From positions 53,729,883 through 53,793,882 of the forward strand of contig NC_064436.1 of assembly GCF_023343835.1 (NCBI RefSeq): 64,000 bases of DNA, given 5' to 3'. Each line of letters opens with the position of its first letter. Within the stretch, counting starts at the first letter, position 1. Under the pieces are notes generated by a model. The model ran no database searches, was not told the DNA's origin, and was given only the letters and a program-made list of their open reading frames with translations. This stretch comes from Lagopus muta (lineage: Eukaryota > Chordata > Aves > Galliformes > Phasianidae). Below, piece by piece: positions 1-42,300 of this stretch. Position numbers and translations under genes: made by a program.

Positions 1-6458
<6,458 letters not shown>

Positions 6459-6760
6459 AGGCGGCAGCGGCCAGGAGCCGAGCGCGGGGCGAGGAGGCGC
6501 CGCCAGGCGAACGCGGACTCAGGCACCCCCACCGCAACCCATGGCGCTCTCGGTGCCGGCGCTACGGCGGCGGGCCCGTCACAGCTCCGCGCATGCGCCG
6601 GCGGCCCGCCCTGCGCTGCTACCTGCCTTAAAGGAGCCGCGTTCCGGGCGCCGCGCTGCCGTCCCGGCCGTCCGCGCAGCGCGGCTCCCGCCCTGCGTCG
6701 TCCGGACGCACGCACGCCGTGGAGGGCAGCGTGCGTGCAGCGTGACTGCTCCCTGCTCCT

Positions 6761-8069
6761 CCGGGCGGCCAGACATCCACCCTCGAAGTATTCTCGTTGC
6801 TGGGACTCAACAAAACATCTCCGTAAAGCCCTGAGTTTCTAAGTCTGAGGCTGGTTTGTCTCTTGGCCACGTTCCGGGTTCCCTCCTACCTTGCACTTTA
6901 TGAAATGTTCTACGCAGTGCACTGTCATTTCCAAAAGCAAGCAAGCAGAAAAACAGCAAATAAAAACAGTACGAATCTACTCCAACTGCTTCCATGTTCT
7001 CACAGCCATCCTTGTGTTAACAGAAATAAGGGAAACAACCAAACCCCAACACAGCGCATCACACCGTGACTAGGATGCATCCTCCCACATTTCTCTCTCT
7101 GGGGACAGGTTTTGCTGGCACAGAGCTCAGAGGCGTTCGTGAAAAACAGGAGAGAGATGGAGCACGTGCACAGAACTGAAGTTCTGGATTGTGCTGGGAG
7201 AGGGTCAGTTCTCAGCTCACACAGTAATTGCATGTCTTTATTATTCATTATTCTCATAATTATTTGCACCACAATAATTCGTTGTGTACGTCGCCTGCAT
7301 CATGGAAAGAAAATGACTTTGCTTGGTTTCTAACAAAATAAAACCTTGCAGCAGTATGTTTGCTTTGTCTCAGGTTACCTCTCAGCAGTGGACTTTGGAA
7401 TGCAATGCCATTTACTTGTGTAACTATTGATATCTGCCACATCTGATAAAATCCACTCACAGTGCTTTTCTGTTTCCATTTCTTTTAATAAAAAGTGAAC
7501 AAACGATTGTACAGAAGAGCTATAACAGAGGATGTAATTTTCAGTGCAGACAACGACACCGATTAGCTGCTGTCTGAAGCAAGCACACGGGTCAGAATTC
7601 AAGGGGAGAAGGCTCACATTTTGCCCAGCAGATCACTGAGTGCCTTTCCCTTTAGCTGCACTAGTTGGGAGTGAGCTGAAAACACTGCTATGCGGTTTGT
7701 CCCTGGGCTTTTCAAGGATTTGAACATTAATTCTTCTGAAAAAGTAAAACAAGAAACCCATGAGCTATTTGTTCTGTCACAGGGAACGATTCTCATGAGC
7801 TGTGGTGTGTGTGATTACCATCAGTTCTTACTTTTGGTATTCTGCAGTAAGAACTCTGTAGCTTGCTGCTGGTTTGATAATGAGAAGCCTTCACACTGCT
7901 TCAGTCTTTAAGCAGTTCAGCCTGTAATTAAACAAAATGCACATTGCAGAACAGTTACTACAAATGATTAATTTTAATTCCAAGTAGCTAATACTCTCCG
8001 TTAGCTACCTGGTCTGAAGTTACTAAAGTATGCAAGTAAGTCTGATTACAGACTCACTTATTGAACCCT
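6761..8069. other. Interval between PI4K2B and SEPSECS, no gene seen
   Basis: Mostly AT-rich single-copy-looking DNA between the PI4K2B CpG island and the CR1 element. Short open frames on both strands have no recognisable similarity. I see no exon signature here. Confidence 0.6.
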
Positions 8070-8460
8070 CACAGAATGGCCTGGGGTGAAGAGGACCACA
8101 ATGATCATCCAGTTCCAACCCCCTGCTATGTGCAGCGTCGCCAATCACCAGACCAGGCTGCCCAGAGCCACATCCAGCCTGGCCTTGAAAACCTCCAGGG
8201 ATGGGGCATCCACAACCTTGGGCAACCTGTTCTAGTGCATCACCACCCTCTGTGTGAAAAACTTCCTCCTGATACTCACCCTAAACCTCCTCTGCCTCAG
8301 TTTAAAACCATTCCCCCTTGTCCTATCACTTCCACCCTTGTAAACAGCCATTCCCCCTCCTGTTTATACTCTCTTCGAGTATTTGGAAGGCCATAGTGAG
8401 GTCTCCCCGGAGCTTTCTCCAAGTAAACAAGCCCAGTTCCCTCAACCTTTCAACCTTTTG
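8068..8460 (-). mobile_element. CR1 LINE 3' fragment, antisense to SEPSECS
   Basis: The plus strand reads as the reverse complement of an avian CR1 3' end. It starts with cacagaatggcctgggg, runs through tccagttccaaccccctgc, gggatggggcatccacaacc, gtttaaaaccattccccctt and aggtctccccggagc, and fades around ccctcaacctttcaacc. It is about 390 bp and 5'-truncated, as most CR1 copies are. It sits midway between the divergent PI4K2B and SEPSECS promoters. Confidence 0.92.
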
Positions 8461-9254
8461 ATCCATTTCCCACCTTAGTCTCTCATTCTCGCCCGCACTG
8501 TGCCCTCTCCGCTCGCATCCACGCTCGCACTCCCCCCAAACACGGGACGCGCAGCAGAGAATCGAACCCGCGCAGCAGGGCGCGCTTTCAGCTCTCCCTG
8601 AGCGCCCTCTCGTGATGCGCCGAAGTAACGAGCTGAGCGGTTCTGCCTTTCCCAGCGGCAGCGACAGAACGCCTGGACGCAGCGATTTGCAGAGCTCCTT
8701 TATGTTCAAAACGGTGAAAAACTGGGTTAACTGCAGTCCGTCTGCCAACAGATCTAGCCGGTGTGCAGGACTGCTCCTCCAAATCACCCCTCAGATCCCA
8801 TCAGGCCAGCGACACCTACGGAACGAGTCGGCCACCCGCTGTTCGCGCGTTATTCAGCCTTGAAACCGCGCCAGAGAAAGATCGGACAAGATCTCAGAAC
8901 CAAATCCGACCAGGCGTGGGCCGGTTAGGACAGAGCAGCGGAACAGAGGCGCCGCGTGCTGCACGCGCCTGCTCACGCTCAGCTCGCCGTCCCTGTAGTA
9001 GAGCTACAGGCAGGCTCGGTACCACCGCCACGCGGCCGCCCACCGCAGCCCTGCCGCCCCCCTCCCCCAGCCCGGGCTGAGCGGCGGCGGGCAGAGGCCG
9101 CGCGCAGCCTCCACGAGGGCGTGCAGGCGGGACTCCGCGCGGCGCACGCGCAGCACCTGCCCCTCACGGCCGCGGCGGGAAGCGGACGGCGGAACCGCCC
9201 GCACGGCCCCGCGCTGCGGAGAGCGGCCCGCGGCGCGCTCACCGCCCCTCGGCG

Positions 9255-30723
<21,469 letters not shown>

Positions 30724-33350
30724 TAACAAAGGAAGATGCACTTTTGTTTGAAGTATGCAGGTTTGTACTGGACTAGCACTGTGAATCTGAAGTGCAGAGA
30801 ATTTGGTCCTGATCTGAAAAGAACACCAAAAAATTTTGGGGTGAAATTTAGGTTTAAAGGAAAGGTGATTTTTCTCCTATTCTCTCTTATGGGAAAGTAA
30901 GCATTTTGCACCATGTAAATGTACTTAATATGCCAAAGTAAAGCTCTGCATTCATAAAAGCCTTCAGCTGACCTGTCAGTCTGTGGGTGACTGTTGGGGC
31001 TGGTGTTCATCAGGTCACAGAATAGTTAAGCACATTTTGATTAACTAGATCTTCTGTAGCAGTGATTGAATTTCTTTTGTCTAGCTATACAACCAACAAG
31101 AAATGTTTTACTGCTCTCAAAATGTCTTGCTTTTACTCAGCTTACTTTCTATTTTTATTTCCGAAGGTTTATATAGAAGTGTTGGGATAACCCTTAGTAA
31201 GTACAATGTTGAAACTGGATGAAGAAATTGTGGAGTTGGAATAATGGTCTTTTTAGGCACTCGTACCTCTCATGAGCTGCCTAGAACAAAGCAGCCTTCA
31301 GTGGCAAAGAACTTAGAGTACCTAATATCCTGTCAGTACTCAGCTCTTGGAAACATTTGCATAGCTCAGCAACCCGAAGGAATTTTGAGGGAGTGCAGCA
31401 ATGAAAATGTGAGGCAGTGGAGTGAGAGTTGCCCTCTGTATACATTTCATCTCTTCTTTGGTAGTTGCTCATGAATAGAGCAGTCAGCTCAGAGGTCCGC
31501 TCAAAAGGTGGAATGCTTTGTGGGATGACTGCAGCAGTTTCAAGATCCAGTGAGACCAGAGGATGTTTTGGCATTTTTAGCCCAGTGTTCTTAAGAGTTA
31601 TAGACATCCGCTTCTGCACCTTCTCCTGCCATTGGCACTGTTGTCTGTGTGTGCAGTTACTGATTTGAATTCATTAATGGAACAGTAGATTCAGAGTCTG
31701 TTCCTGAAACAGAGGTTCCGTATCACTGGAATGACAGTGCTGTAGGTTATAAAAATTTTTGTTAATTATTCTTGAATGTAATTAACACACTGTATGTAGA
31801 TCTTTATGTCATTTACTGTTCAAAGTGAGCTTAGCATTTGAATACATCTTGCTTTGTTTGTAATGCAGTAATCCTTGGGACACCGCAGTAATGAGTTCTT
31901 AATGTCAGGAAACATTCTCGTTACTTTGTTTTGTGGGATCTGAGACACATTTCCTCAGAGCCCTCTGCAAATTGCCTTATCAGTATAGATAGTGCTTTTG
32001 AAAGAATTGTCCCTCTGCTGTGCTCAAATGAATTTATACAGAGGTGATGTTAATATGTGGAACAATTGTATGCTGGTTGCCATCGAGGTGGCCTGACTTA
32101 GTGAAGTTCATTGTATCTTTAGCCTGAATTGAACTGCTGCTCCTACATTGTTATTGCTGCAGTTACACTTCAGGCCCATTAAAGCTTGTGGAAGTGAGGG
32201 CTCTCAGGAGTCAGTTGGTACTTGTTGTACCATCATGTCTTAAGAGAAAGGTAATGCAGCTTGACCACTGAGTCCTTGTGGCCATAACTAGATGTAAATA
32301 TTGTTTTGTTTTGATCTGAGATGATGCTATACCTGTTTTTCTAGTCAGTAAAGCTCTCATTCAGCCTTGGGAGACAGAGCTGTGCAGCTCACCCTGCACT
32401 CAGCGTATTGGAGCAGCCAGTGAAAACCACAGGGCCTTAGTGATGCCTTTCTTCCTGTTTTGGGATATTGTTGTCTTGTGCTTGAATGAGCGTAAGTTAG
32501 TGATTTAATTGGTTATTGCAGATCACACATATTAGTTATTGTTATGAGAGCTTAGGGTGGTACGTGGTAGTAGCTACAATAAGGATTTGATAAGCAGTAT
32601 CCTGAAACTGAAAACAAGAAAGCAGCAATTGCCTTTTCTGAGAGGAAAAGACCTCTACCTTTTATGTTCCTGTAATAAATTGTCTGCTGCAAATAATTCG
32701 CTCTCTTCTACTCTAGATTGAACTGCTTTCTCAGATAGTGTTTCTCCTGCCTTCAAAATGTTTCCCATTTGAAATCAAACATAACAGTTTCAACGCATCT
32801 CTCTGAACAAGTATTCAGGGAAAGAATTAAAGTGTTTCATTCTGATGCTGTGCTTTTAAACATTGTATTTTTCTAATTGAAAAACATTTTAAGATGAGAT
32901 TTCTGGTTACATTTTTTTTTTTTTTTTACATTAGTGTCACGAGGGCTTTTCACAGGTCTCAGTGATGCTACCTGAAACCACGCAGTTTGAAATACTTTGA
33001 AAATTGTGCCCATTGTGAAGTATGATCTGTTGAACTAAATATCAGTGTTATGTTACTTTGGTATGCTTTCTTTTACCAGTTCACAGTTTTATTTCCTTGC
33101 TTTGTTCCTTTAAGCGTGTTAAGCTGTAATGCATACTGAGTTTTTAGAGACAGAAGCGTAATATAATGTCATCATAGTTATATTTAAATTTAAATAAATG
33201 GAGAAGAAATGGTTATTTATGACATACTTGAAACAGGAGATTCAATAGATAAACTTTGTATTTTTCAAGGAAGAATATAAGCCACTTACTCTCTATTCAC
33301 CGATGTCTATAATGAGGTAATAAAATAATACTGGAACACACAGCTATTGA
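30724..33350 (+). other. SEPSECS: Probable SEPSECS 3' UTR and flank
   Basis: The sequence after the stop codon is AT-rich and has no further coding potential that I can support. The candidate poly(A) signals are ATTAAA at 32,178-32,183 and AATAAA at 32,674-32,679, 33,193-33,198 and 33,319-33,324. No AATAAA occurs before 32,674, so the UTR could be 1.4-2.6 kb. Which signal is used cannot be decided from sequence. Confidence 0.5.
32674..32679 (+). terminator. SEPSECS: Candidate poly(A) signal AATAAA
   Basis: First AATAAA after the SEPSECS stop codon, followed by tgtctgctgc. Two further AATAAA copies lie within the next 650 bp. Confidence 0.4.
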
Positions 33351-36300
33351 GTCTTCATTTTCTTTATATAATACGGGAAGATTTCATGTCTGTGGCAGGT
33401 CTCAGCCACTAACAGCAGCACTGCTGAAAGATGGCAATGACTTGGGCGTAGCTTTGTCAACATATGAGGAGTAAAACAAATGCATTAGAGATATTTGCTT
33501 TCTGCAAAGGTCTTTCTGAGATTGCACAATGAAGTAAGAAGTTCCTTGGCTCAGAGAACTAATTGTGCGTCCTTTTTCCTGTCCTCTATGTATGCACGTG
33601 ACACCAAAGGGCTCTATGAGCCTCAGGGACCTGCCAGAGCCAGCATGTCATCTCCAGCATCCACTGTGCTATCGAGACGTTTAGGAAGGCAGCTTGGGCT
33701 TTAGATAACACTTGGGGTTGTGTAGCAGGAATCCTTAGTAAAACACTATGAACAGATGCCACAGTTACTAAGGCTGCATCTCAGCTGCTATTTGCGAAGC
33801 TTCCTTTCTCTCTCATTGCAGGACACAGCATGTAGCTATCGGTGGTGAAACAAGAAGCAAGCACGTGAAATTTTCCAGAGGAATTTAACATGTAGAAATG
33901 TAGGAGGTTACTATTCTTGCTACTGGTTTGTTGCTCTGCCAGAAGTTACTGCCCTGTAGCAGGGGCAGCAAAGCCATCCGTCTGCTTGGCTGCTGCCACA
34001 ATTCATACCGTTGGAACAACTGCTGAAACTGAGGTGTGTTAAAGTGAGCACTGAGGGTGTGAAAAACTGTGCCTGTGAAGCAGGCACGTTTCCTGTTGTG
34101 TTTCTGCAGAAAACATAGATGCCGATACCTGCTTCTGAATAACCTTTTGTACCAGAGCAGGGTGTGTGGGTGGGCAGGAACCCCTCACAGTCCTGCAGTT
34201 TGTGTCACTGAAGTGACTTGTGCCTCCTAAGGTGCCTGTAGTTGTTCTGTGAGGTGCTTTTCTTTCCCTCTGATGGTACGTCTTAAGCTGTCTGGATCTA
34301 CATAGGTGAAATAAATGAAGGAGCAGATGGACTTGTCTTGTAAAAAATAGCACTGGGAAAATACAGTGTGAGCAAACTGACACTGAATGACCCATCTCAC
34401 AGACCAGCACTTCGTTTACTTTTGTAGTGTCTGAGATAATGAACAAAACTAAGGACTATTTGAGCAATAATATTGCCTATTCACGCTTCATTCGTAACGA
34501 TTGCCTCAGATACAAAGCAAATAAAAGCTACCAGATGCAGCAAATTCTCTTGAGCCTAAGAAAGCAAAACTGTAATGTTGCAAATGTAAATGCTGGCATT
34601 GCAGCTTAATACACATATAAACCGAGCGATCTATATTGTATGATCATCATTTTTTAAGAAAGGCTGGAGCCCAGAGACTACCAAATGTTCTCATCTGCAG
34701 TGTATCAGCAGTTCTCAGTCTTCAGCTGCTGTGTAGATAATAATTCTAATTGAAGAATCATTACACGAATCCATATGTGAGTGAGAGAAGGGCTATAGCC
34801 TTTTGTTCAAGATGCTTTAAAAATTGAGTTGCTGTTTTCACTTTTTATGAAGGGTAATTAGATTGCCTCATTTTTTTTAAATGCAACATTCTAATCAACC
34901 TGGCTTGGCAGGGTTTGGAATCTGAAGGAAAAATAATCGATGTAACTGACAATTTTTTTAAACAATAGCTATTTAAAGGCTTGAATTGGTTACAAAGTGA
35001 CTTTCCTCAGAGAGAACCTTTATTCAAATGGCTTAAATTTTGAAACCAGTGCTTGAAAAATTGTGCTGCATGTGCTCTGCAATAATAGTTTTTCACGTAT
35101 TATGCTTTTTCCCCTCAAACATAACGACATTTTAGTGGTTTAATAATGCCATTTAAAAATTCTAGTTAAAAAGGCATTTGCTCTGTCAGAGTTACTCATC
35201 AAACATCTGCCATATCAAATCACCAGTAGTAGATTTATCTTGATGGACCAGCTCCAGTGTTTTGAACCAGTTTCACTATAACTGGACCAAGCTTACATTA
35301 CTCCTTTTGGGGTCCTAAAGTCAAGTTCACAAACAAATAAAGCGTGTTTTGATAATTCTATCTGCTGCTCAACAGCAGACTTGAGATTGAAATCAAAGCT
35401 GATCCAGTTCAGGAGCTGAACTGCTTTCTTAATGTGGATGGTGAAACTTAATTTGCCTTTAGATCCAGCCTGAGTGCTGTAGCAGAATTGTAACTGCTTT
35501 TATTTCTTTAACCTAACATGATGAATAGAGGGAATAGAGCTGTCCCACCAGGGTGCTGCCTCTCCTATTACTCTGTTTTTTAAAGAGCTTCAAAAATAGG
35601 GCTGCTACACATTATTACTTTTGGTCTCTTGCTGGTTGAGGTGGGCAATTGGTCTTGGACAAACATGGGAAGTAGGTGGGTGCATATTCTGGCTCTAGGC
35701 ATCCCAAGTAGGATCACACCAAATTACTGGTGTCATGGTACATGCCAAATTCAGGACAAGCATGCAGTGTTTCTACTGGTCCATTCTTTCCAAAAGCTGC
35801 ATCTTAGGTGCGTTTCTTGTGGCAGAAAAGTGCCAGAAGAGCACGTGGCTCAGAAACAAGTAGAAGGATTTTGGAGGTTTCTAGATCGGTTGTGTTTGAC
35901 TTCTGCTATGCATGAAGTTCTTCATGCTGTGTCAGCTCTATTAAAATGTTTGCAGCTACTCTCACCCCTTACCTAAGTGGTTTTGTACTTGGACTCAAAT
36001 GCAGTGGCGAGGTGGAAAAAGTCTGGGTGCCCAAGCAGAGGAAGACATTCCATTTATTTTGATACTGGACTGCCCAGCACGTGGCATGTAAAATGAGTTT
36101 GCAGACCAAATACTGTTAAGCAAGTTGCTCATGCTGTATCTGTTGTTTTTTGGAGTTTTAGGAACTATGGGTGGAAAGTACACTTACTTTGGTTCTGTAA
36201 TCTGTCAAATAGGGAATGCAGCTGATGAAGGAAGAAGAATCTGTCCAATACAACTGAAGAGAACTGCATCAAAATACAGTTCTTGTTTTACACTCTCCTT

Positions 36301-39300
36301 ATATCAGCCTATTAGTTGTGCATCTTCTTTTGAAAGATCCTTCTCACCTCACCATATTTTTGTGAGGGTTTTTCAGCAGACTTTTCTGTACTAACGCATA
36401 GAAAAATGTACTGCCTAGCAGTGCATGGCCATCCCCATTGATGCAGAACTTCACAGCCATGAGAGGGCAGCAGGTGTGAGCGCACACTGCTGCCTTCTTT
36501 CTGTTTGAGGGCTTTTAAGCAGAAAATAGATTTGAATACAAAAATGTTTGTTAAAAATGATATAGCTGGTGCTATTAAAACTTGAGTTCGTGTTCCAGGC
36601 AGATGGCACAAGCTGTCATGCTCTGGCTTTCTGTTTGTTCTTATTTTTTCTGACAATCAGCCCGGTGTTAACTATGCTTTCTGCAGCAGGGCAGCACCTC
36701 CGGCTGCAGGAAGCAGCACAGCACATCCCTCCCTGGCAGCAGATGATCTGGCCGGGACCCTCACAGCTCCTTGGCCCTCTGTGAGTCCTTCTGCACTTCA
36801 GCCTCCTTTGCTCTGAGATCTGAAGTGACACGTTTCTCGGTGATGAGGAGGCAGTGGTGGCTGCTGATGGTCTTTATATCAACACACACTTTTTAGAGTG
36901 CCCTGTGGTGCCCTTGTGCAGTGATTTCTGGACTAGTGCGCTCCAAACTCAGGAGGTTTTGTTTTCACCCTGAGGTTTGCAGGACAATGCTTCCTCATTG
37001 CTGGAATGCCAGCAACAAAAGTTGGGTGTGCTGTGGGGAGTGCAGTGTCATGGACTCCTCAACAAGACTATAGGGGCCACGTGAGTTTGCTAAGGGGAGG
37101 AATGGGGTGGAGGTGCTCTTGCCCCCATGTCAGCGGTGTTCATGTTTTCATGCTCCGATGCTGAAATATCACTGCAGCTGCCAGGCAAGGAAGGCATGGC
37201 AGCACCCAGAGGTGGGAGTTAGGCAGAGGGGAGCTGTGCTGCCAGCCTGAAGCTGCCTGGTCTGCTGATCCCAGAGAGATCTGGGATCTCTTTTGTAGGT
37301 GCAGCAGCTCTGCAGTGCTAGCAGGAAGAAATGATACGAATGTGTGCAAGTTGCTGTGACTCAGTGCTCCTGGGGCATTGCTGAGCTCAGCTATAAAAAG
37401 CTGTGTGCACTTAGTCCCTAAAACTGCATTTCTGAGGCTCCTTTCACATCCTTCTCGCATGAGCATTTACAGGCCTCATTTTCCCCTACCTTGCACTTTC
37501 TGCAGATTTTTACATCTGTGCAAATGGCGCTAAGACTCAGCGTTTTTGACGTGATAGCATTTAGCATATATGCTGTATTTGCTTGGCGCAAGCATTTGAG
37601 GTCTTGGCAGGGGCGAGGCAGCAGGGAATCAGCCAGTTGTTTGCAGCCTCCTCCGCAGGCCGCAGGTCAGAGCTCCTCTCCTTGCCCCCAGCACTGTGCC
37701 ATCAGCAGCTGTTAGCCGTGTTAGCGCATCGCGCTTTTTCCCCTCGAGGCCGAGCACATTATCTCTGCAACACTCCAGCACCTTGCTGGGAACATGCCAC
37801 CGTTCTGCTTTCAGAGTGTTTTGTTAATGCCAGTGACCTTGACGGTGTGACCACAACACCTGCTTCACCTGATAAGATCATTAATTTTTCTTTGCAGCCT
37901 TTGTGTTGAGCGTAAGCAAATCTTCATTTATACCTGGAAAACGTTGCCCAAACACCAGCTTCCTGAGCACTGACCTTCATCTCCCTGTATTTTTTGAAGC
38001 AACTGGAAGAAATCCCTTCAATGGAAGTGGGGTGAAGGCGAGCCCCTGGCTAGCTGAGGTGGAGGAGGATGCGGGCAGCAGTGGCTGTCCCTGCACTGCA
38101 GCGGCAGCTGCCTGTCAGCCAGCATGAGAGCGGTGAGCTGATCCATACTTTCCCTGAGCCGCAGAGATAAGCCACACGTACACAATAAGTGCACTCCCAA
38201 AATAAACACGCTGGGAAGAGCAGGGTCTTTTTGATGATAAACGTTCCCAACCTGCTAGCTGCTCTCTGTTAGTTCACCAGCTTGTGGCCGCTCTCTATGC
38301 CTGCATCCTCCATCTGTCTGGGTAGGACAATCCCAGGGCACGCAGGCCGTGCTGTCCAGGCCCACTGTCGCCATGACATGGTGCCTTGCCTCTACGTGTC
38401 ACTGGCAAAAGGCTGCAATCACCCTTACTTTGTGTGAAAGTAGCAGATGTCCTTGGCGGAAGTCCTGCTCCAAAGCCCCTGATCGTAGCCTTCCCGGTTC
38501 TCCTGTCACGCTCGGGCTGAGGCTGCTGCTATTCTGCCCTACTCTGCAGCAGCAAATGCTGTATTTAGGTGTCTCACTGCCTCAATAAAAGCGCGGTGGT
38601 GTAAGCACTGTGTCCTGGAAATGCAGGGGATGACAGTGTCTCAGAAGATTGATCATATCACTGGTGCAGGCCAAGAGCACGTGCACCAAAAGGGAAAATC
38701 ACAGCCTGCAGGACAGGGCATGGGACAGGCAGCTCCAGCCTGTGCTGTGTGACTGTGGGTGCGAGGTGCAGATACTTTCAACTCTTTGTTTTTGAGCTTT
38801 TTGAGTGGTTCGCTTATTTAGACGAGGATAAATACTTTTAAGGCTGAATAAGGTTTGCCATAGGATTCACAAGACCAAATGCCACATTATGGCAGATACA
38901 GGGACAAAATCAGCAGCTCCAACTTTCTAGGCTGGTGTTTTTGACCACCTGGCCTCTTTGATAATTTCAAAGGGCCTTGGATAAAAGTAGCTTAGGAAAT
39001 ATAAAGGCCTCTGATTTCCTTCCAGAGACACTGCACGGGAGCAGCGAAGAAACACTTTACCATCAGCATTTCTGTCGTTCTCAGGTTACGGCCATAAAAT
39101 TCCAGTTTTCAGGCCTGTCAGCAGATATTTTTCTTAAGTATTTGAAGTACTTCAGCGGTGTTATTTACATAGCCTCTTGTGCACTGGCAATCCTGCCTTT
39201 GAAGTCCTCGGTTTTAGGAAAGTTGCTTACAAACAACTTATCCACGTGCAATGGAAGTCTGTTCATATTATAAAACACATTTTAAGCTGTTCCTTCTACC

Positions 39301-42300
39301 TTTCCAGCAATCAATCTCAAGTAAGATTTTAACAGTGAATATTTCAGTCCCATTGGTTAATTAGAAACTGTTTTTCTTCTTTCTGGTTCTAACTCAGAGC
39401 AGATATTTCCCTTCAAAGTATAGCAGAGGGAGTGCAGAGCAGCAACATGCCCAGCATGTCTCAACAATAAAATAGATAACATACAAAAACACATTAAAAA
39501 AGGGGGCAAAAAATAACAAGAAGAGTAACTTCAGAGTTATGTTTCTGAAAAGAATACACCCCAATTATTTGTTTGATTTGAACTGCTGTCTTTACCAAAT
39601 GAAGTGTCGTAAGTCCTGATGCACCCAAGGCACACTCAGTCCAAACCTACACAAAATTGTCTGTAAAATTTTATATTTTCCTTGTATATTTCCAGTACAC
39701 AAATGCCTCCATAAGATCCTTGTGGAATGCTGGTATCGTTAGTAGCTAAAACAAATAGTGATACATTTAGAAATGCCAAACATTTAAAAACAAAGTCACA
39801 TTTTGTTTTAAGTAATAAACACATACTGCAGGGAGAGACATAAATGATGTGCTCTGTATTTCGGACAAAGCAGTGTTTGTAAATGGGCTGGAACGTAGCA
39901 GGATATTGATCGCTGCCTCTTGGGCTCGCCAAGCACAACCATCTCCCAGCAGAATTGTTCCCTCTTGCTGCTGCCCTTTATTTAACCGCTTGTTAAATGG
40001 AAGAAAGATAACAAAGGCATGAGATAAAACAATGCTGTCTGGGAACGCCTTTGAACAAATCCAATTATATGTTAAGAGAGCTGCAGGAGTGGGATCTGAT
40101 CCTGCAAATTAACTGTGGGGAAAGCTCTCACGGGTGCTTGGCACCGTCCTGAGCAAACACCTCTGTTCCTCATAGGTCTTCATCAATCCTCCCCACATGA
40201 ATTTTCCCAATAATATTTAGCCCCTCTAAGGCGATTCCTGTTTCCTCTGAGTGAAGTTCTCTAGCTAATAGGCTAGCAACAAAAGTGGTAATAATAATAA
40301 AAAGAAAAGGCAAAGATGGGCAGAAGGAGCAGACGAATTACTGCACATAGCTTGTAGATTTACTGTGACAGCAGCTGTATTGCTCCAAGTCAGATGTGCC
40401 ATTGTAGAAACACATTTATAGCTGGTCAGTCAACAACTGGTCGCAAAAAGCCTCCAGAATGCTCAATTCAACAAGTCCTAGCTTATTTCCACACAGCTCT
40501 TAAGACCGCTGAAGCTATGATGGATGGCACCTGGCTTGAAATCCCCTTTCCCGAAAAGCACAAGACTGCCAATATTTGTAAGCTTTACTTACACAGGTCA
40601 GCAAATATAATAGACAAATATGCAGAGCAAAATGCATTTTGATTGATTAGATCAGCGTTAGAGAGAAGGTACGTGTTCTTTATTAGGGATATTTGTCTTT
40701 TCACCTTTTGCACTGTGCTGCTTGTTAGAGCTGATGGAGCTTTTTGCATGTATTTTTAAATACTGGTAAGTGCAAAAGACATAGGAAAGGCTTTTCAGTG
40801 GATTTTCTCTTACTTAACTGAAATGAGGTCAAATCTAATGCTGACCTAATCATATCTTGTTAAGCTCCAATAGAACATATTTCCCAAATAGTCACTGCAT
40901 CGTTGAGAATCAACCTAAACTACAGGACAAGAAGGGCAACAAAGAATCCTGTTTTTATAAATAGTTCAAGTGTTGGGTATTGAAACAAATATTCCACTAG
41001 CAATATTTTTTTCTGTTTCATCTCACGTACTCAGGAATCCTCCAGCTTCTTCCATCTAACACTGTCGCCAATAGGTGGTGCTAACAATTTCCAAATTCAG
41101 TACGAGTTGGTCCCCTTTGTTCCTCAAGCAAACCCTCCTGCCCGCCTCATCCTCCTGGCAGATCTTCCTCTAAGCCTGTTCTTGATGATATGCGATTCCC
41201 AGCAGATTAATCTAATTTTTCATACTCCTCCTTTGCTGCTCTGACCTTTAGTCGCTCTTGCGTGCTGGTCTCTGGGTTTTCCCTGTGCTCCATTTGCTCA
41301 CAGCCAACTGTCGAGCAGAAATTCCTGGGAATGCGATTCCTGCTCCCAGGGCTTTGGCTGCGCTCCCAAAGAACTTACCTTTCTCTTTGTTCAAAGTTCT
41401 TTGATCTTGATTGTATTTTTCCATTCTTTCTCGAAGTGGGTCTTAACACTGCTCCAAAACAAAAAAATCACTTTCTCTCCAACTCATCTTTAATAGGACT
41501 TTTTAAAATTCTGCATGTAAAAGCAGGAGACAGAATGTAAAGGAAGGAAAGGTCATATAAATATAAAGCAAAGTCAAATGATATAGTGACTTCAGTCTTC
41601 TATCTTAAGCAAGGATATTCTTTAAGATCATTGATTCAGAATTCAGACCGGTAGATATTTGCTGTTTTCAGTGACAGTCAGTTTCAGAGCAATAGCCTGT
41701 TACTCCAGCCAACAGGCACTGCAGAGCTAATTCTCCTGGTGCAGGCCATGACGTCAGATTTGCACAGGTGGGAGAAAAAGGCTGTCCCTGCCCCAACATC
41801 AGCACGGTGAGTGGCACTGCTCTGCACTGGAGCCAAGAAATGCTGTGGCTGTGGGACCAGAGCAGGAATGCAGGAGCCACACTGGACATCAACACACCCA
41901 GCTTCACAGCTGTGATACTCAGGGGATGTACCACATCTGTATGTTATGAAAACACGGTGGAACAAATTTTCATGGTGACCGAAGCAAAGAAATGTGCAGT
42001 TTGTGAATCTCACCTGCATTTCAGTGTGTCTGATCTAGAGCCCTACATCTTGGGCAGTTTTGGGCATGGGCACCTTTACGACTCAGGACCTACCAGAATG
42101 AGGCAACAGTTAAGCAGTCTGAGAGGTGGCTGCCTCACTACTGGACCAGCTCTGTAAGTGATGCATCAGCTTTTATTTCCCCCCAGCCTACCTGCATAGC
42201 TGTTACTGATCCTTCCTCCTGCTGGTGAGAAGGAAGCATCTCGTGCCCTCTCAGGTGTCCATCAAGGCAATCTGATATTTTGCTGAAGTTTCAGTGTTCT

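Noticed and set aside
35629..35976. 115-codon plus-strand frame with scattered Cys residues in the intergenic region
   Set aside because: Cysteine spacing does not fit a zinc-finger pattern; no repeats, no splice context, no similarity recognised.
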